Assembly: GCA_933210815.1 (NCBI GenBank)
Contig: OW119927.1
Coordinates: 40,105,696-40,169,695 of the forward strand
DNA: 64,000 nucleotides
Direction of reading: 5' to 3'
Source of the DNA: Meta bourneti
Lineage: Eukaryota > Arthropoda > Arachnida > Araneae > Tetragnathidae
The translations under genes were made by a program, and so were the position numbers. The first letter of the stretch is position 1. Each line of letters begins with the position of its first letter. Below, piece after piece: positions 1-11,390 of the stretch. Under the pieces are notes generated by a model. That model searched no databases and was not told the origin of the DNA. It worked only from the letters and a program-made list of their open reading frames with translations.

Positions 1-182
1 TGACTGAAATTCAGGATTTTAAATTACTTACATTTGAGACACAATGAGCCCATTGCAAATGAACCTACATGCAAATTTCCAGTCTTTCCATTAATCGATG
101 TTTGGATGCGAGAGTAAGAAACACAGACATTTGAATTTTATAAATTAGACGGGATATAATTTATATATTCGAATATATTCTC

Positions 183-293
183 CTCGTCATCTGATAGTGG
201 TTCGAAATTACGTATGTCCTCGGGATTGATCCCGGACCGTCGCCAATAGCCCGTTGTGTTGCTTCAATGTGACGTTAATTAAATACCTACCTT
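183..293 (+). mobile_element. SINE-A, 5'-truncated 3' part
   Basis: This is the 3' third of the tRNA-derived SINE family that recurs seven more times in the window. It carries the family block around CGGGATTGATCCCGG and GCCCGTTGTGTTGC, and ends in GACGTTAATTAAATACCTACC. The tRNA-like head with the A and B boxes is absent, so it is a truncated copy. No target duplication was found. Confidence 0.8.
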
Positions 294-1348
294 CTCAAAA
301 TGTTTGTAATTAATTAAGGAAAGTTTTAAATCTTATATGCTCTTATTATTTACTATACCAAAATATAATGTCTGTGTTTAATTTTAAGTCAAAAGTGCAA
401 TAATGGTTCAGCTTTTTAAATCGTGAAGAAGTATTATACTATTTGTCTCATTTTTCCAAGATCCCTGGTAAACATTTTCACCTATTTTCAAAAATGAACT
501 TTGATGTGCCTATAATTCAGTCGACATTTTAATTTGCAAGTATTTTATTCTAAGTAACCTAAAGATTTTCATACTCAGTTTTCTAAAGTGTTGATGCGAT
601 TTAAACACCAAACTCAAACGCGTATAATTGGAATTGAACATAAAACATATACTATACATGTATATAATGAGTTAAAATATATCTCGTAGGAAGATGAGTT
701 CCCATGGCGAAAATAATGAGTTAGTATATATCTGATAGGGAAAATACAAATTAAAAGTAAGCAACGAAAATCTAGTTATTACATTGAAGTCTACTTCCGA
801 CCATTTTCCGGTCACCTCCCAACTAAATTAAACACGATAATCAGGTTTCAAATGCATTATCTTTAAAGTAATTCCGCTTCATAACTGCAATGCATCTGCT
901 AGTCCTAATCCTGAAACACAACTCAAGTCCCAAGCAGAGGAAATCGAGATAAATTGAATATGCGAGGAATTAAGGGCTTACAGTGAGTTTGGAAACATTT
1001 TGTTGTGGAATGTAAATAAGGAAAAATAAAATGATTAATTTTGATAGACTTACAAGACACAGTATATTTTCATTAAACACGAGAAAGTCTAGTCTCTCTT
1101 ATTGGTAAAAGGAAATACGATAGTTTCTGATGATATTAATACATAAAATGTATTTTTAGATGGTTCAAAAATATCGATATCTCTAGCAAAGAAAGGAACT
1201 AGCATTAGAGAAATACGAATTTTATTATGAAAACGTAATATCTGCATTGTTATATTTTACTAGTGCTAAACTGTTAATTCAATTATAATCGTGATTATTC
1301 GAGGTAATGTGTTGTACTTGTAATTCTGATGTAAAAACATAAAACAGC
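294..1348. other. No recognisable feature
   Basis: AT-rich sequence without ORFs above 60 codons, splice-like exon structure or repeats that I can match elsewhere in the window. Confidence 0.6.
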
Positions 1349-1691
1349 GTATAGGAAGAACATAAAAAATTACTGTACTAAATATACTGGTATTGTTACC
1401 GAAAGATTAACAACGCTAGGATTAAGAACAATATATGCTAGAATTTATGTCACAGTATGTATGTATTGCGATAATTTTAAATAAATCTAGACGTGAGTTA
1501 CGTACCTCCTTTAAACTCTTGAAAAAGTACTTAATGGTCTTTTCTTTCGCAGCACTTTCTCGCCTCATTGGACAAAGTGTGCACACTCACGCTCGAAGCT
1601 TTATTTAAAGCTAAAAAACATCCGTATAGAATTCGGCTCGAATAACATGGACATTCGGTTAATCGGACCTCCGATAATCAATGTTATACTG
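1349..1691. mobile_element. Tigger/pogo-like element, right part
   Basis: The stretch is homologous to 51813-52237. Shared blocks include GTGAGTTACGTACC, AGCTTTATTTAAAGCT and a terminal zone with GGTTAATCGGACCTCCGATAATC. Read from the right end the terminus is CAGTATAACATTGATTATCG. It is followed on the plus strand by TA, the target dinucleotide used by pogo/Tigger and Tc1 elements. The left terminus is not recognisable, so this copy is truncated or decayed. No transposase coding remains. The superfamily assignment rests on the terminal motif and the TA, and is an inference. Confidence 0.5.
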
Positions 1692-4600
1692 TACTATGAT
1701 TTACTTAAACTCATACCAGTAAACAAAACTATTTGAGGTATTCTAAATTCTGATGGTTGATAATCTGCATTGGCGTGTAAATAATGAAATTACACTTGCG
1801 TGTAGCTTTAGTTTTTATTTCATTTCACGCATCGATAAAATTAATGTAAAAAAACATCAATATTGACAAAATTTAAATTTAAACAATTGTGTATGCATTC
1901 GAAATTCAGGTCAAACCACGAAAAGTGGGTTACAGCCTATTTAGATATTTCTTTCAGAAAAGTGTTAAAAAACAATGTAAAGTCCTTCCAGGTAGTTTGT
2001 AATTTGGATTTTCTCATTGTTGAACATGAGAAATCCAATTACAAATTATTAATCATGTTTTCGTTACAAATTTTATAACACACTTACTGATAAATAATAA
2101 ACATTTTCAATCTAGACTTGAAATCTTTTATTATAATTCATGAAAGAGGGGAATATATTATGGATAAAATAATTTGTGTCCAAACAAATTTTAGTCTGAA
2201 ATTGATAAAAATTTAATTATATAGATGTAATTACAGTGTTTTAAACATTTACTAAAGTATTTAAAAATCTTTACAAAATTCCTTAACTTGCTTTAAATTG
2301 AAAAACTGCAGAAAGGCACGATTCATTTTTAAATAAAAATTATCAGTTTGCTTCACAGTGCTAAACTACACATATTGTTTTTAATAATTTAAATCAGACA
2401 ATTTGTACAAAGCTCAGAATGCATTAAATATTTTTCATTCATAGATTGTCTACCAAAGTAAATTGAAGTATGTTTAAGACGATAGTAGAGTGGCAAAATC
2501 GATACATTCCAACGCGTTAACTCTTGTTAGAAACATATTATGGTTCTCCTAGATAGTAGAGCAGTGCAGACTATAAAGTAGAGAGTATAATTTTTTCACT
2601 GTACTGTAAGTTAATTCTTAGAAATCACGGAGCTAAAAATAACCTTGAAATTTGACGTCTTAACAGCTACATCCTACGCAGATTCGCAAATTACACTAAT
2701 CTGTTGCCTGTTATTGATGAATATTTAAAACAAAATTTAAATATTTCTGGATAGGAGACGGGAAAGTAAAACGTACATGGCAAAAGGAATTGGAAATGAA
2801 TAAAGAATACCTTTTACGAAGTGAATAGGCTAAAAACAAAGAACATTTTATCTTGAAATTTCATCCGACGTCAACGAAGAGCAAAAGAAAAAAACACGAT
2901 CGCAGAACTTTATAGCGACTCATGTTTGTAGTTGAAATTGAAGTAGTACATTTAAAGAAGCCATTTTATTTCTAGTTTGAATTTACTTCTAGATGGCAAA
3001 AGATTTCCTTACCATCACAGCGCATACGCGAAGAAAGGTTAAATCGGTAAAATTCTTTTTTTTTCTGTCTGGTAACGGAAATACGTTTCTCATTTCGTTT
3101 TAAAGTTCTTCTGTTACGGAAAAAAGGGCTTTTGGTTGATTGATTTTCAAAGAATGCAAGAGTAATCAGTTTATTCAGGATATCACCGGTTTTTTATGTT
3201 CTTTGGCATCGATATTTTGTGATTTAGATATCCAATATTTTACTGAATTTTTAAAGCTAGACTACTCAAGTTCAAAATCGAATTATTTGTCGTACTCTTG
3301 AAAGATCACTACAACGATAATTTAAAACTACAATTTTGAAATTAGTACAAGAATTTTCTGGGATTAAACATATTAAATGCACAAAAATGTCTTTTATACA
3401 GAAGTTAAAAATTGGAATTTTAATGATATACAAAATTTCTTACTTCTTGTATGTAAATTGAATTGGAATTTTGAATAAAGCTATTTTTAAATTACAAGAA
3501 AATAATTCCTCTTGATTGATATTTAGTAACTTTAAATTATTTTATTACTTATAAATTATAAAATATTTTACAAAGAGTTAATTATTCTAAATACTCGAAG
3601 GATAGACATATTTTCCTTTTAGATAAGTTAAATGCATACTTTCAGAAAAATTTCTTTTATTTTTTTAAGCAACACAATAAATGTATTTTGAAACAAACGA
3701 TATTCAGATAAAATACAATCCACTCATAATTTAATTAATAAAATAATTTACTGTTAAAAGGTTTTTAAAAATTTGTAGATGACTATAATTATTTGTATAG
3801 AAGTCAGCTTAAATGCTATTTCAATCAGAACATAATGGAATTGAATAACGCTTTTCAAACTAAATAGTATAGCGATATTTTAAAAGGTTTTCATTTGAAT
3901 TGGAAGCAGATTTGACGTATTATTTATACCTTTTAAATCTGACACATTAAAATTTTATCAGTTAAGATAAAAACATTTCTTCTCCACTTTATGTAGAAAA
4001 TTTATACTTACTCAGATTGAGTGATAACTGACGTAAATCGTACATTTTCCATCCAATCAAAGTACAGCATTTTCTTAATCAAGAAAATTGATCTGCCTTT
4101 AGCGACGAATTCCTAATTTTCGGCCTTGTCATCAAACGATTATTCGGTAAGGAATGTAAAGAATACGGAGAAAGTTCAGTTTTCGTTGTTTTCAAGTAAA
4201 TATTTTTGTGTAAAATAATGTTCCAAATGCTAAAGCTCATACTAGTATAAAACGATCAATAAAATAAAAGTAATAAACAAAACCAAACAAAATAAAATAG
4301 ATCACGAAAGTATTTGGCCGCTTCACGTTTTTAACTATTTTAACGTATTTTAGAAAGTTGTAGTAACAATTATGATTTAAAACGTAACCACACAAAAGCT
4401 CTTTCTTTTTTAGTTCCCATCAAAATAATCGAATAAATTGGTTAAGTTTTTGACCCATAAAAGCAGGCACACAAAAGCATTCGACTACCTCCCGTGAAAT
4501 GTACAAATGTTAAACAAAAACATAAAAATCATTGGTCTTTTTACCAAAATCTACTCTTTAATTCCAATTTGACGAAACTTTTCAAATTAATTTTGATAAG

Positions 4601-4727
4601 ATGAATACATGTATATTAAAATTTAGCATTTGCAATAAATCCAAGTACACCTACACCATCATACAGCCATCAATCACTAAAGTATGCTTTGTATTTTAAG
4701 TTTCGCGGCTGTTACATTCACTGTGCT
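1692..4727. other. No gene; AT-rich, one weak repeat fragment
   Basis: The only ORF is 71 codons from 1863 with no recognisable content. At about 4045-4150 the blocks CCATCCAATCAA and AAACGATTATTCGG resemble 31025-31105 inside the 2.2 kb inverted-repeat element. This may be a relic of the same family. Confidence 0.5.
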
Positions 4728-4876
4728 CTGATTTGAGCTTCTTTCACACATTGAAAACTGATTTTTCGCGTTAAATTAAAATATTTGAAATCAATTTCAA
4801 TTCTGCAATTAATTGCAAAGAACTTGATATTTAAAACAAAAAAGAAAGAAAATTGTACGAAGAGAGCTCAAATCAG
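4728..4876. repeat. Short inverted repeat, 12 bp arms
   Basis: CTGATTTGAGCT at 4728-4739 is matched in inverse orientation by AGCTCAAATCAG at 4865-4876. The interior is AT-rich and I see no target duplication. It could be a small decayed MITE or chance. Confidence 0.35.
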
Positions 4877-5569
4877 AATCCAGTTAATATAATATCCACA
4901 TCATTGTCAAATACAGTAATGTTCGGGGGATGTATGTCGACAGCTGGAGTAGATACATATGAATTGATTGCTAGAACTAAGGTTCAATCTGCATAGGGTA
5001 AATCTAAAAGATCCTTGAAAAGCTTTGGAGGTAAATTTATATTAAGGTGTAGATTTTGGGCCAATATGGTAATAAAACAAAACTTAGTGCTTTGGATGAA
5101 TGGCCTGATTGGCATATAAAAGATCAAACCTACTTAAATCTTAGTACAATTTTTAAAGATTTGTAGCTTATCATTAAGTATTGTATATGGGAAATCTGTA
5201 GAAATCACATTTTTATGTCAAATTAGTGAAAGCCCGTAAAAATTTATCATTCGTTCATTTTGTATCTTTCCATTTTGAAACTAGTCTTCAAGTTTTCAGT
5301 CGAGTAAGAAATTATTAGTTTTTGAAAAGGAATCCATTATCAAGCAGAAAAATGGAATTGGTTCTAGTTTGACCTAATATCTGGTGGCAACAAAGACATT
5401 TAGATTTAAGACAGTCTAAGATGCGATACTAACTAACTAACATCAACACACATTCCCGTGCCTAGTGTCGTGAGAAACTGTACCAGTTTAAATAAATGTG
5501 GTTGGGATGAATATAGCATGCCAACGTAAAAAAGAAAATACATTGATTTTCATGTTTTTGTTTAACATT
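4877..5569. other. No recognisable feature
   Basis: No coding potential, SINE or inverted-repeat termini were seen between the short inverted repeat and the target duplication of the next SINE. Confidence 0.5.
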
Positions 5570-5579
5570 CACATTTAAG

Positions 5580-5813
5580 TGTGAGTTGTTTTTGGAGTGT
5601 TATGGCGCAAGGGCCATATTTGGCAATGCTGTGCTAGACACAAGACATATAATATCAAGTAATAGACATATACACACAAAATTAAAGTTTTATTGACACA
5701 GAAGAGAGAAGTACACATAGGAGGAATGTACCTGGCAGGAATTTAACCTGCGCCGCCTACAACTCGCAGGTTGCTAGCGCAGTGGGCATAACCACTGAAC
5801 CACGACGTTCCTG
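5580..5813 (-). mobile_element. SINE-B, complete, with 10 bp target duplication
   Basis: This is a tRNA-derived SINE on the minus strand. The tRNA-like head lies at the high-coordinate end. It has an A-box-like TTCAGTGGTTA and a B-box-like GCAGGTTAAATTCCTGC. The body contains a TGTGTCAATAAAAC-like stretch, and the tail runs into GGCCCTTGCGCCATAAC. The element is flanked by a perfect 10 bp direct repeat CACATTTAAG at 5570-5579 and 5814-5823. That is the target-site duplication expected of LINE-mobilised retroposition. The partner LINE is not in the window. The clean duplication suggests a relatively young insertion. Confidence 0.85.
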
Positions 5814-5823
5814 CACATTTAAG

Positions 5824-7344
5824 GGAGGTGATGGCCGAGTACTTTTGTGTCTACCCAGCATCATTTCAAGAGGAATGTTACAATTTAAAATATTTTCATA
5901 ATTAATCTATTATTTTGATGGGAAACTAAAATAGAAGGATAGAGCTTCGATGCGGAAAAAATTTGCAATCGTAATTTTTGCATATATATAAAATACGTGG
6001 AAATAGTTAGAAACATGAGGCGGCTGAATACTCAAGAATGTGTCTGAATATTTGGTTAGCTATTCATTTTTATAAGCACACAAACTAGAACATAACTATT
6101 AACTCAAACATTGTTCAGAAGTTCTATCCTTTAAAAAGCAAATGAATGAATACAGAAGTGGACAATCTTCGAAAACTAATAATTGCTTAATCAACTTTGA
6201 AGAATAGTTTCAAAATGGAAAGTGCTATTTGATACAAAATGAACGCAAGAGTATCTAAACAGATTAGAAGAGGTTAATAGTTTTTATAAATTCTTTAGTC
6301 ATCCACAAATTAGTATCGTAACAGCAGATTGAAATAATTTAATTCGTGATTGCAATTTTAAATTAAAAGTAAATTCAATCTTATGAAGTTTGATAAGCGT
6401 TTGTAAATGAATATGTTCATATGAATAATAATGAGTAAGTAAAGAGATACAAAGAATAAATATCTACTTACCATCAAATAGACTAGATTACTTAATAAAA
6501 ATTGAAACATAAATACAATTATCAGCATCATTAATAATTAAAATCATTGTTCGCTCGTTTGGTAATATGGATAAAGCGGAATAATTTATAAGACTCCAAA
6601 ATTAAATTTCCAATTCAATGCCAAACTATAAATAAGTTCTTCGCCAGAGGCTAATAATAAATGTACATATGCTAATAATAAATATTAACAAACAACAGTT
6701 AAAAATAAATTAAAAATTTCGAAACATAACTATTTCCCATATAAAATTTTTTACTAGACTTTAAATCTCACAATTTCTATTTAAACCCACAATATATAAC
6801 ATTAAATCTAAAAACTGATTATGCAAGAATTGAAAAGTAGCGTAACTTTATTATTTTCGATTGCTGTATTAGATATTTACCAAATTTTATTATTTTTTAT
6901 TGTATGGCAAACAATATTTGATTGCAATTTGTGCAGTAATTACTTTTTGCTGTTGATTTTAACCTTATAATTGAATATTTTATGCGTGGTGATGATTTAA
7001 CAAATTGTAGAATTAGTTTTTATTTTGTCCTTTTCGAAATTTAATCATTTTGGACTCAGTAAAAATGACTTCACCTGCAAATCTGTATTAATCCATGCTT
7101 GGAAAAGCATTTCAAAGCCTCTACACGACAGTTTTAGATGTTATTTCTCATACAAAAATGTCAAATTAATACTTAGCAGCGAATAAAACAAAGGGGGAGT
7201 TTTCGGATTACAGTACATGTATGTGTGCTGCAAGAATCGAACACTTAAAACCTATACTACAGCGGTACAGAATTCAAAATCACGTCTAATTTTGTATACC
7301 AATCGTCAATAAATATCGTCAATTCTTAACCATTCTGTCGATTG
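5824..7344. other. No recognisable feature
   Basis: AT-rich with many TAATAA and TTAATTA tracts. No ORF above 60 codons and no match to other repeats in the window. Confidence 0.55.
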
Positions 7345-7972
7345 GTATGAGAGGGATTTTCAGTGCACACAAACGAACTAGACGGAAGACGGAGATTTTA
7401 CTTTCTGTTGCCCACGTACTCTCGCATGATATATATCGGGGGTCCTTAAAACGCAGTTCATCGCCACTTTAGCGACGTTTGGCTTTAATCTATATATAAT
7501 TGGTGCCAGCTAATAAACTATCCTATTCGGAATTCGTTCTTTGGAATTTTTATTGGCGACGTGATGAAATCGCATTTGAAAATAAAGTCAATTAAAGTCT
7601 CGTACAAAATAACATCGACCTTCTAATGAAATAGACGGAACATGTGCTAGCAGCTTCAAGCTATTTTTTCCGATCTCTCGGTTTGAAGATCTTTTACGTG
7701 GTTGTGGGAAAAAGCTTGAATCCTAAATTATTGGTTGGTTAAAGTTATTGTCTACAGTGATCATAAACACTAGTCTGCGCTTCGATAGCCGATCGGCTAG
7801 GTTAATTCGTATGCCTACGTAATATACCCTTCAACGATCTTACGATAGTGACTCCGCCCATATGCTCTGTCTATTTCATTAGAAGGTCGATGCAAAATAA
7901 GAGTACAAGAAAAACGTCCCACCACAAAAATACTACCGCCACCTACATTTAGCTTGACAGAAAAAGCTCATC
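7345..7972. repeat. Dispersed repeat family E, copy 1, split by a MITE
   Basis: About 350 bp of repeat E flank the inserted MITE. The left part carries GGTCCTTAAAACGCAGTTC, ATCGCCACTTTAGCGACGTTTGG and a CGGAATTCGTTCTTTGGAATTT block. The right part carries ACTACCGCC and AGCTTGACAGAAAA. The same order occurs uninterrupted at 8960-9280 and 53263-53510. No coding capacity and no superfamily that I recognise. Confidence 0.65.
7613..7892. mobile_element. 280 bp MITE with 24 bp perfect TIRs and 8 bp TSD
   Basis: The termini are a perfect 24 bp inverted repeat, CATCGACCTTCTAATGAAAT continuing as AGAC, at 7613-7636 and 7869-7892. A perfect 8 bp direct repeat CAAAATAA flanks it at 7605-7612 and 7893-7900. 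The interior has no ORF and contains a 14 bp perfect palindrome TAGCCGATCGGCTA at 7786-7799. An 8 bp duplication is typical of hAT and P superfamilies. The CA-starting terminus fits P better than hAT, but without a transposase this remains open. It sits inside repeat E, so it is younger than that repeat. Confidence 0.85.
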
Positions 7973-8379
7973 ATATAGTTCCTCAAAGTACATGGTTGAA
8001 AAATTGTGATTATTTGTGGATCAGCGAATTACGCCAACAAACTTTCTTCAGAAATACTGACATGCACTCAGACACGTTTTATATGGTTTAATTGTATAAA
8101 GAACAATCAATACACATAGGGTTTTACAACAAGAGAGACAAACCCAACCCAACCAATCCTCAAGACGTCTTTTTCGTGAAAAGCTTCTTAAATTTAAATT
8201 GCCAATTATGAATTTAAGTCATCGATAGAACATAGTGGATCGTTGTACCACGTTCCAACAAAAATACTTGGAGCAGGCCAATTCCCAAATACTCTATACC
8301 AAAATCAAAAAAGGCCTCGAGAATGACTAAATGAATTCTCTGTAGTTAAATTTAAGGGCGAACGGAACAAAGCAAATGC

Positions 8380-8600
8380 GCTTTCTATTCAACTGCAAGT
8401 TCTAATTTGCGAACTGAAAGGAGAGAATGCCAGCAATTTCGGAAGGGGTGCAGGACGACGTAAGAGGATCGATGGATGTATCCTGCCAGAAGCTAATATT
8501 ACGTGACTTTCTGCATTAATGCGGAAAGTGGCAACGAAGATTAAGTAATTAACGTCAGAACGAAATAATAAACGCTTCCTATTTATTAAAAGCCTCAACA
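8380..8600. other. GC-richer island, possible conserved non-coding element
   Basis: Compared with its surroundings this segment is visibly GC-richer and free of repeats. It contains TTAATTA/TAATTA-type and ATTACGTGAC motifs. A 70-codon minus-strand ORF overlaps it but has no recognisable content. An enhancer or other conserved element is possible. There is no direct proof. Confidence 0.25.
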
Positions 8601-8959
8601 TTTCGCATACCTCGGAGCATGGGAATCTATTTTCCCTTAATTTGTTTCATGTAATAAGAGGGGAGGATTTGTGTTTGCCGTTTCAAATTCTCATACATTT
8701 CAGTAGCGGCATTATATTTCGTAGATGGAAATTGATAGAAGCATCTACTTGCTTCCATGTATGATTTCGAAATATCGTATGCACATTTAACGAAAAGGAA
8801 ATATGCGTTGTTGCATGCGCATTTTTACCTTCTTGTTCTAAACGACTCTTGGACATTTTACACGAAAATGTGTTTCTGTATTCATATTCGATTTTGTATT
8901 CATATGTAAAAAGTATTTTTAAATTTATAACTTTAAATTTAAGTGTTCTCAAATTTTGA

Positions 8960-9280
8960 ATACAAGAGGAATTTTCAATGTAAACAAACCATGCGAAAGA
9001 CGGGAATTTTTTTGAGTTGATTGACGTATGATACATACCCGGGTTACCTTAAAATGTAATTTATCGCCACTTTGGCAACGTTTAGCGCTTAGTATAATCG
9101 GCATTGATTAATCAATATAAATTCAAAATTCGATCTTTGGAATATCTTTAATACGATGTATTGAAATCGTATTAAAAAACAAGCCACAAGTGACGTCACT
9201 TCCAGAATATGTACGGAAGCATGTTCCACAACCTTAACTACCGCCATTTTGTTTGACAGAAAACGCCTATCATATAGACA
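8960..9280. repeat. Dispersed repeat family E, copy 2, uninterrupted
   Basis: This copy has the same ordered blocks as copy 1: GAATTTTCAATG, the ACCTTAAAATGTAATTTATC block, GCCACTTTGGCAACGTTTAG, CGATCTTTGGAAT, and CTACCGCC with TTTGACAGAAAA at the right. It serves as the empty-site reference for the MITE at 7613-7892. No TIR or target duplication was resolved at its ends. Confidence 0.6.
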
Positions 9281-9997
9281 TCTGCTGCTGGGTTGTGTTA
9301 TTATTGCAACTACTTTCTATTCAATTTTGTTATTCATTTCTAGAAGGAAATAAATTGAAATTTTATAAATGTTTTTCGTTTATTTTAATTTGAATTTGCT
9401 AATCCAGCTACCATTAAACTTGGTCTAAAATACTTTAAATTATTCTTTAATACTAAAATACCGGCAGTCTTCATGAGTTATATGTGAATTTTCAAAGAAT
9501 AAATGGACATTTATATTGACTGCGTTCGATATTGATGGGTGATCGTGGCAATTATTTCACTAGAGAAAATAAACTCATTTTCATGAGAAGAAAAATGAAT
9601 TACATAAAACTGCTTTGCTGTGGCTAAGGTAACCTATAAGGAATTCTCTATGCAAGTCATATGAAAACTTAAGACTTTTTAGTTAATGTGAGTTTGAATG
9701 TTAAGATTAAAATTTTTAGATGGAATTGCAGAAGACAATGGGTGTTATTTTAACGTGGATAATGCATGCAAATAATCTTAAGTCAAATTTGAATTCTTTT
9801 TTATTCCAAATATCTTTTTCCTGAAATCAAATGAACCCATAAAATCCCCTGTACGAACCCACTGTATTTTTATGATTATGCAGTCTATTAATAAAGACTT
9901 TATTAAATTGAAAGAGTTAAGACTACACAACGGAATTCGATGTTCCCCTACAATGGAGTACTTTAGGTACAATTTAACAATATATATATATATATGT
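9281..9997. other. No gene; short (TA)n before the hairpin
   Basis: AT-rich spacer. A (TA) run lies at 9981-9995, immediately left of the large hairpin. Confidence 0.5.
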
Positions 9998-10183
9998 ATT
10001 GAAAAACATATGAGTAGAATTCGTGATGCACTATATTGTTTTACTAATAATAAGTTAGAAGTTTATAATATTATGAAGGCATATATATATATATATATAT
10101 GCCTTCATAATATTATAAACTTCCAACTTATTATTAGTAAAACAATATAGTGCATCACGAATTCTACTCATATGTTTTTCAAT
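9998..10183. repeat. Near-perfect 186 bp hairpin, 83 bp arms around (AT)10
   Basis: The arm at 9998-10080 starts ATTGAAAAACATATGAG and ends TATGAAGGC. It is the reverse complement of 10101-10183 with a single mismatch (TTAGA against TTGGA). The centre, 10081-10100, is (AT)10, itself self-complementary, so the whole 186 bp can fold back. Both strands therefore read the same peptide through an open frame. The near identity means the event is recent. It could be a foldback element, or a snap-back duplication of unique sequence at an AT microsatellite. I favour the second because no target duplication is seen and the right arm runs on into a continuous minus-strand ORF. Confidence 0.9.
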
Positions 10184-10630
10184 AGATTGTCTATGAAATC
10201 CTAAATGTAAACATTTTACCGGTCGCAGCAATTTGTATAAAGTATGGGTGTTAGTGAATGTGTTTTTCATTGTATCCGTCACAGCAGAAATACAGGTTGG
10301 GAACGGCAAGGCTGATGTGCATAACCAACGGTCAAGAACAATGATCAATACTCGCAAGCTGCAACAAACCTGTACAAACACACATATAAATACAATTATA
10401 TATACGTGTTCTACATTTTCCGTTCATCGTCAAACAGTACAAGTTACTGCATTTCATTTACATTTAGCACACGAGGAATTAAGCATAATTTACGTAGGGC
10501 CCAAAGGAGCAGGATATAGAATTTTCATTATTTACAAAAGCGGTCATAGGCATTCTCGAAACAGCATCGATAACAATCAGAAATTACATATTCATTTATT
10601 CATAGCTTCTGAAAATTTGCGAACGTGAGT
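10184..10630. other. Overlapping ORFs on both strands, unrecognised
   Basis: A plus-strand frame of 131 codons (10233-10628, non-ATG start) overlaps a minus-strand frame of 108 codons (10055-10381) that runs into the hairpin. The base composition is less AT-rich than the flanks. No domain is recognised and no splice-site framing is convincing. It may be a relic of a mobile element or chance. Confidence 0.15.
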
Positions 10631-11056
10631 TCCATATACTTCGCAGAGCGCGAGTAGTTAAATTCGAGTCAAAACACTTCTTCGCTTGAGAAGAAAATAT
10701 TGATTACTTCAATTTAAATACACCGTAATAACTTCATACGGTAGCGAGCCTGGACCGAAATAGTAATGGTCACGGAAGGAGTAATTTGTATGATGTGAAA
10801 GTTTTACACGACACCCCCGGCGAGTATGATGAGTAGGTAAACTGGTAAACTGGCCAGTATGAGTAGATCATTTACTGGTGAACAAATAATTTTGAACCTT
10901 TAAATTTAAACAATGACTTTTAACTTCCATGCACCTGTTTCAGACTGACCACTGGAGAAAAATATTCCATACTAGTTGACCCACGCTGGAGGGTATATTG
11001 CTTGTATCTATTGATGATTGTTGTTAAGCCCATATCATTTCTCTTATTAAATTTGG
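10631..11056. other. No recognisable feature
   Basis: Only a small tandem GGTAAACT doubling near 10837-10853 stands out. Confidence 0.5.
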
Positions 11057-11067
11057 GATTTAGTTAA

Positions 11068-11379
11068 AGTAGGAAGGTAGGTATTTTAATTAACGTCACA
11101 CTGGAGCAACACAACGGGCTACTGGTGAAGGTCAGGGATCAATCACAAAGGGAAAGATCCGAGGACAACACCACGTAATTTTGAACCACGATCAGATGAC
11201 GAGGCAACACCTGAGCTGGCTCCCCAAACTTTCACACCAAGCCAACGTGAGGACATTTGAGGCCACGACGGATTTGACGTGCATCAGCCCCCTTTGTACA
11301 CGACGGTCTTTGGTTGGATTCGAACTCGCAGCCCTCCGGTTGCTAATCCGTTACTCTTCCAACCAGGTTACACCGACCC
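11068..11379 (-). mobile_element. SINE-A, complete, with 11 bp target duplication
   Basis: Full-length tRNA-derived SINE in minus orientation. The head, at the high-coordinate end, carries an A-box-like TAACCTGGTTGG and a B-box in GCGAGTTCGAATCC. The body includes GGTGCCAGCTCAGGTG-type sequence and GACGTTAATTAAAATACCTAC at the tail. It is flanked by a perfect 11 bp duplication GATTTAGTTAA at 11057-11067 and 11380-11390. A 69-codon ORF inside it is the SINE read through and not a gene. Confidence 0.9.
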
Positions 11380-11390
11380 GATTTAGTTAA

